This document shows, one piece after another, positions 5,967 through 6,805 of a stretch of DNA of 6,805 nt; position 1 is the first letter of the stretch, and the number at the start of each line of letters is the position of its first letter. The position numbers and the translations under genes were made by a program. The stretch covers positions 1 through 6,805 of the forward strand of contig JAHZEH010000108.1 of NCBI GenBank assembly GCA_019421925.1, read 5' to 3'. Below the pieces are notes generated by a model. The model did no database searches, had not been told where the DNA came from, and worked only from the letters and a program-made list of their open reading frames with translations. This stretch comes from Clostridia bacterium. Lineage in GTDB: Bacteria; Bacillota; Clostridia; Christensenellales; CALWSW01.

Positions 5967-6805
5967 TTATTTGGTAATATCCTTGGCGATCGTTTGAGCC
6001 GCCTTGAGGCCAAAAGCAAGGGCCTGGCAGTTTCCGTTTCCATAGTCGCTGCCGTCGCGCACTTCCATAGAACCCGTGACCAGACCGGCGGCATAGAGGC
6101 CGGGAATGACCTGATCCTCCGCTGTAAGCACATGGGTATCCGGGTCGATCTTCACACCGCCATGGGTGATATAGGCGCCCGGTTCAATGCGCATGGCATA
6201 CATTTTGCCGCGGGTCTCCAGATAGGGCAGTACGGTGTTGCCGAACTCGTCCGTCTCTTCCCCTTTGGCAATCCTGTTCACCTGGGCAACCGTATCCTTC
6301 AGCTTGGTCAGACCCAGATCCTTGGCCAGCGCATCCAGGCTCTCGTACTCCACGATATCGCCCTTGTCGATCAGATACTGGTAATCCAGATCGAAGTTGT
6401 CGCTGTCGTGCGCCAAGGCAAAACCCACCTCGTCAAAGATGTAATAGAACTTGCCGCCGTGGCGCTCCTCTTTGCACTGACGCAGATACTTCTTATAGGA
6501 GCTGACCTCGTTGACAAAGCGCTCGCCATGAGCATTGACCAGAATGATGGGGATATCCCTGTAGAAGAAGATGGTATTGCTCTTGGAGTGGAACGCCTTG
6601 TTGGTGGCCGTGATGCCCATGTCCATGCAGACCCAGTCCGCGCCCGCATCCTTTGCAAGGAAGAGGCCGTCGCCGGTGTTGGAGACCAACGCGTTGACAT
6701 AGTAGCCGCTGTATTCGGGGCAGTATTCCTTCACCAGCTCCTCGTTCTGCATCCATCCGCCGGTGGCCAGAAGAACAGCGTCCGCTTTCACCCGGTACGT
6801 CGTAC
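5967..6805 (-). CDS. FAD-dependent oxidoreductase, fumarate-reductase flavoprotein superfamily, C-terminal part (5' end outside window)
   Basis: The frame is open from the right edge to the stop at 5967, giving 278 residues; GTG at 6791 is an internal valine (YRVKADAVLLATGGW). Counting that valine as 1, typical FAD_binding_2 features are VLLATGGW (6-13, end of an FAD-contacting strand), SNTGDGLFLAKDAGAD (37-52), VNAHGERFVNE (85-95), the capping region at about 97-190, THGGVKID (209-216) and VIPGLYAAGLVTG (228-240), the second FAD-binding part. The N-terminal GxGxxG dinucleotide motif and any FMN-binding or signal region lie outside. Residues needed for fumarate reduction look replaced: the Arg of the usual TTRD after FVNE is Y99 (VSSYKK), the His of HHTMGG is not present (AYITHGG), and NRLGGN is SDYGNGN. 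It is therefore probably a reductase or dehydrogenase for another electron acceptor or substrate. It is upstream of galE on the same strand but separated by a hairpin and a promoter. Confidence 0.85.
   Translation of the reverse strand, partial: TTYRVKADAVLLATGGWMQNEELVKEYCPEYSGYYVNALVSNTGDGLFLAKDAGADWVCMDMGITATNKAFHSKSNTIFFYRDIPIILVNAHGERFVNEVSSYKKYLRQCKEERHGGKFYYIFDEVGFALAHDSDNFDLDYQYLIDKGDIVEYESLDALAKDLGLTKLKDTVAQVNRIAKGEETDEFGNTVLPYLETRGKMYAMRIEPGAYITHGGVKIDPDTHVLTAEDQVIPGLYAAGLVTGSMEVRDGSDYGNGNCQALAFGLKAAQTIAKDITK

Noticed and set aside
4702..5997. 431-codon open frame on the plus strand, antisense to galE
   Set aside because: galE is unmistakable on the other strand, and the plus-strand product shows no domain and has no ribosome binding site.

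Overview
The window looks like a piece of a moderately high-GC Firmicutes chromosome, most likely a gut clostridium of the Oscillospiraceae type. This is inferred from strong AGGAGG-like ribosome binding sites, a ThiI that ends without a rhodanese domain, a Gram-positive-style galE and short intergenic gaps. No rRNA, tRNA, CRISPR array, insertion sequence or phage gene is visible.

Layout from left to right. The 3' part of thiI (+ strand, entering from outside the window) ends in a strong terminator at 574-606. A convergent TetR-family regulator gene (- strand, 572-1198) follows; its reading frame is broken in the sequence as given. An AT-rich divergent promoter region (about 1199-1421) carries a perfect 10+10 bp inverted repeat just upstream of a TTGACA box. 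A compact three-gene operon runs from 1422 to 4591 on the + strand: a D-2-hydroxyacid dehydrogenase, an FGGY-family carbohydrate kinase and a class II (FucA-like) aldolase. The gaps are 26 and 18 bases, each with its own Shine-Dalgarno, and the operon closes with a perfect GC-rich terminator at 4611-4633. A gene-poor stretch of about 225 bases separates it from the convergent galE (UDP-glucose 4-epimerase, 4858-5844, - strand). Behind galE lies the C-terminal part of a fumarate-reductase-like FAD flavoprotein (5967-6805, - strand), cut by the window edge.

How the genes work together. The central operon has the logic of a small sugar or sugar-acid breakdown route: redox step, phosphorylation, then retro-aldol cleavage (or decarboxylation) to a C3 phosphate. 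The dehydrogenase plus FGGY kinase pair resembles the Bacillus subtilis yoaD-yoaC pair, but here a class II aldolase is joined to it and no S-box/SAM riboswitch is recognisable in the leader. The substrate is unknown. The divergent TetR-type gene is a plausible regulator because of its position, but it appears frameshifted. galE belongs to the Leloir pathway and nucleotide-sugar supply and has its own promoter (5882-5910). The flavoprotein is separated from it by a terminator-like hairpin. thiI serves tRNA thiolation and/or thiamine synthesis and is unrelated to the operon.

The items most worth a second look are the uncharacterised dehydrogenase-kinase-aldolase operon with its palindromic operator candidate, the doubly frameshifted regulator, the inverted repeat around the galE -35 box, and the flavoprotein that lacks the usual fumarate-reductase catalytic residues.
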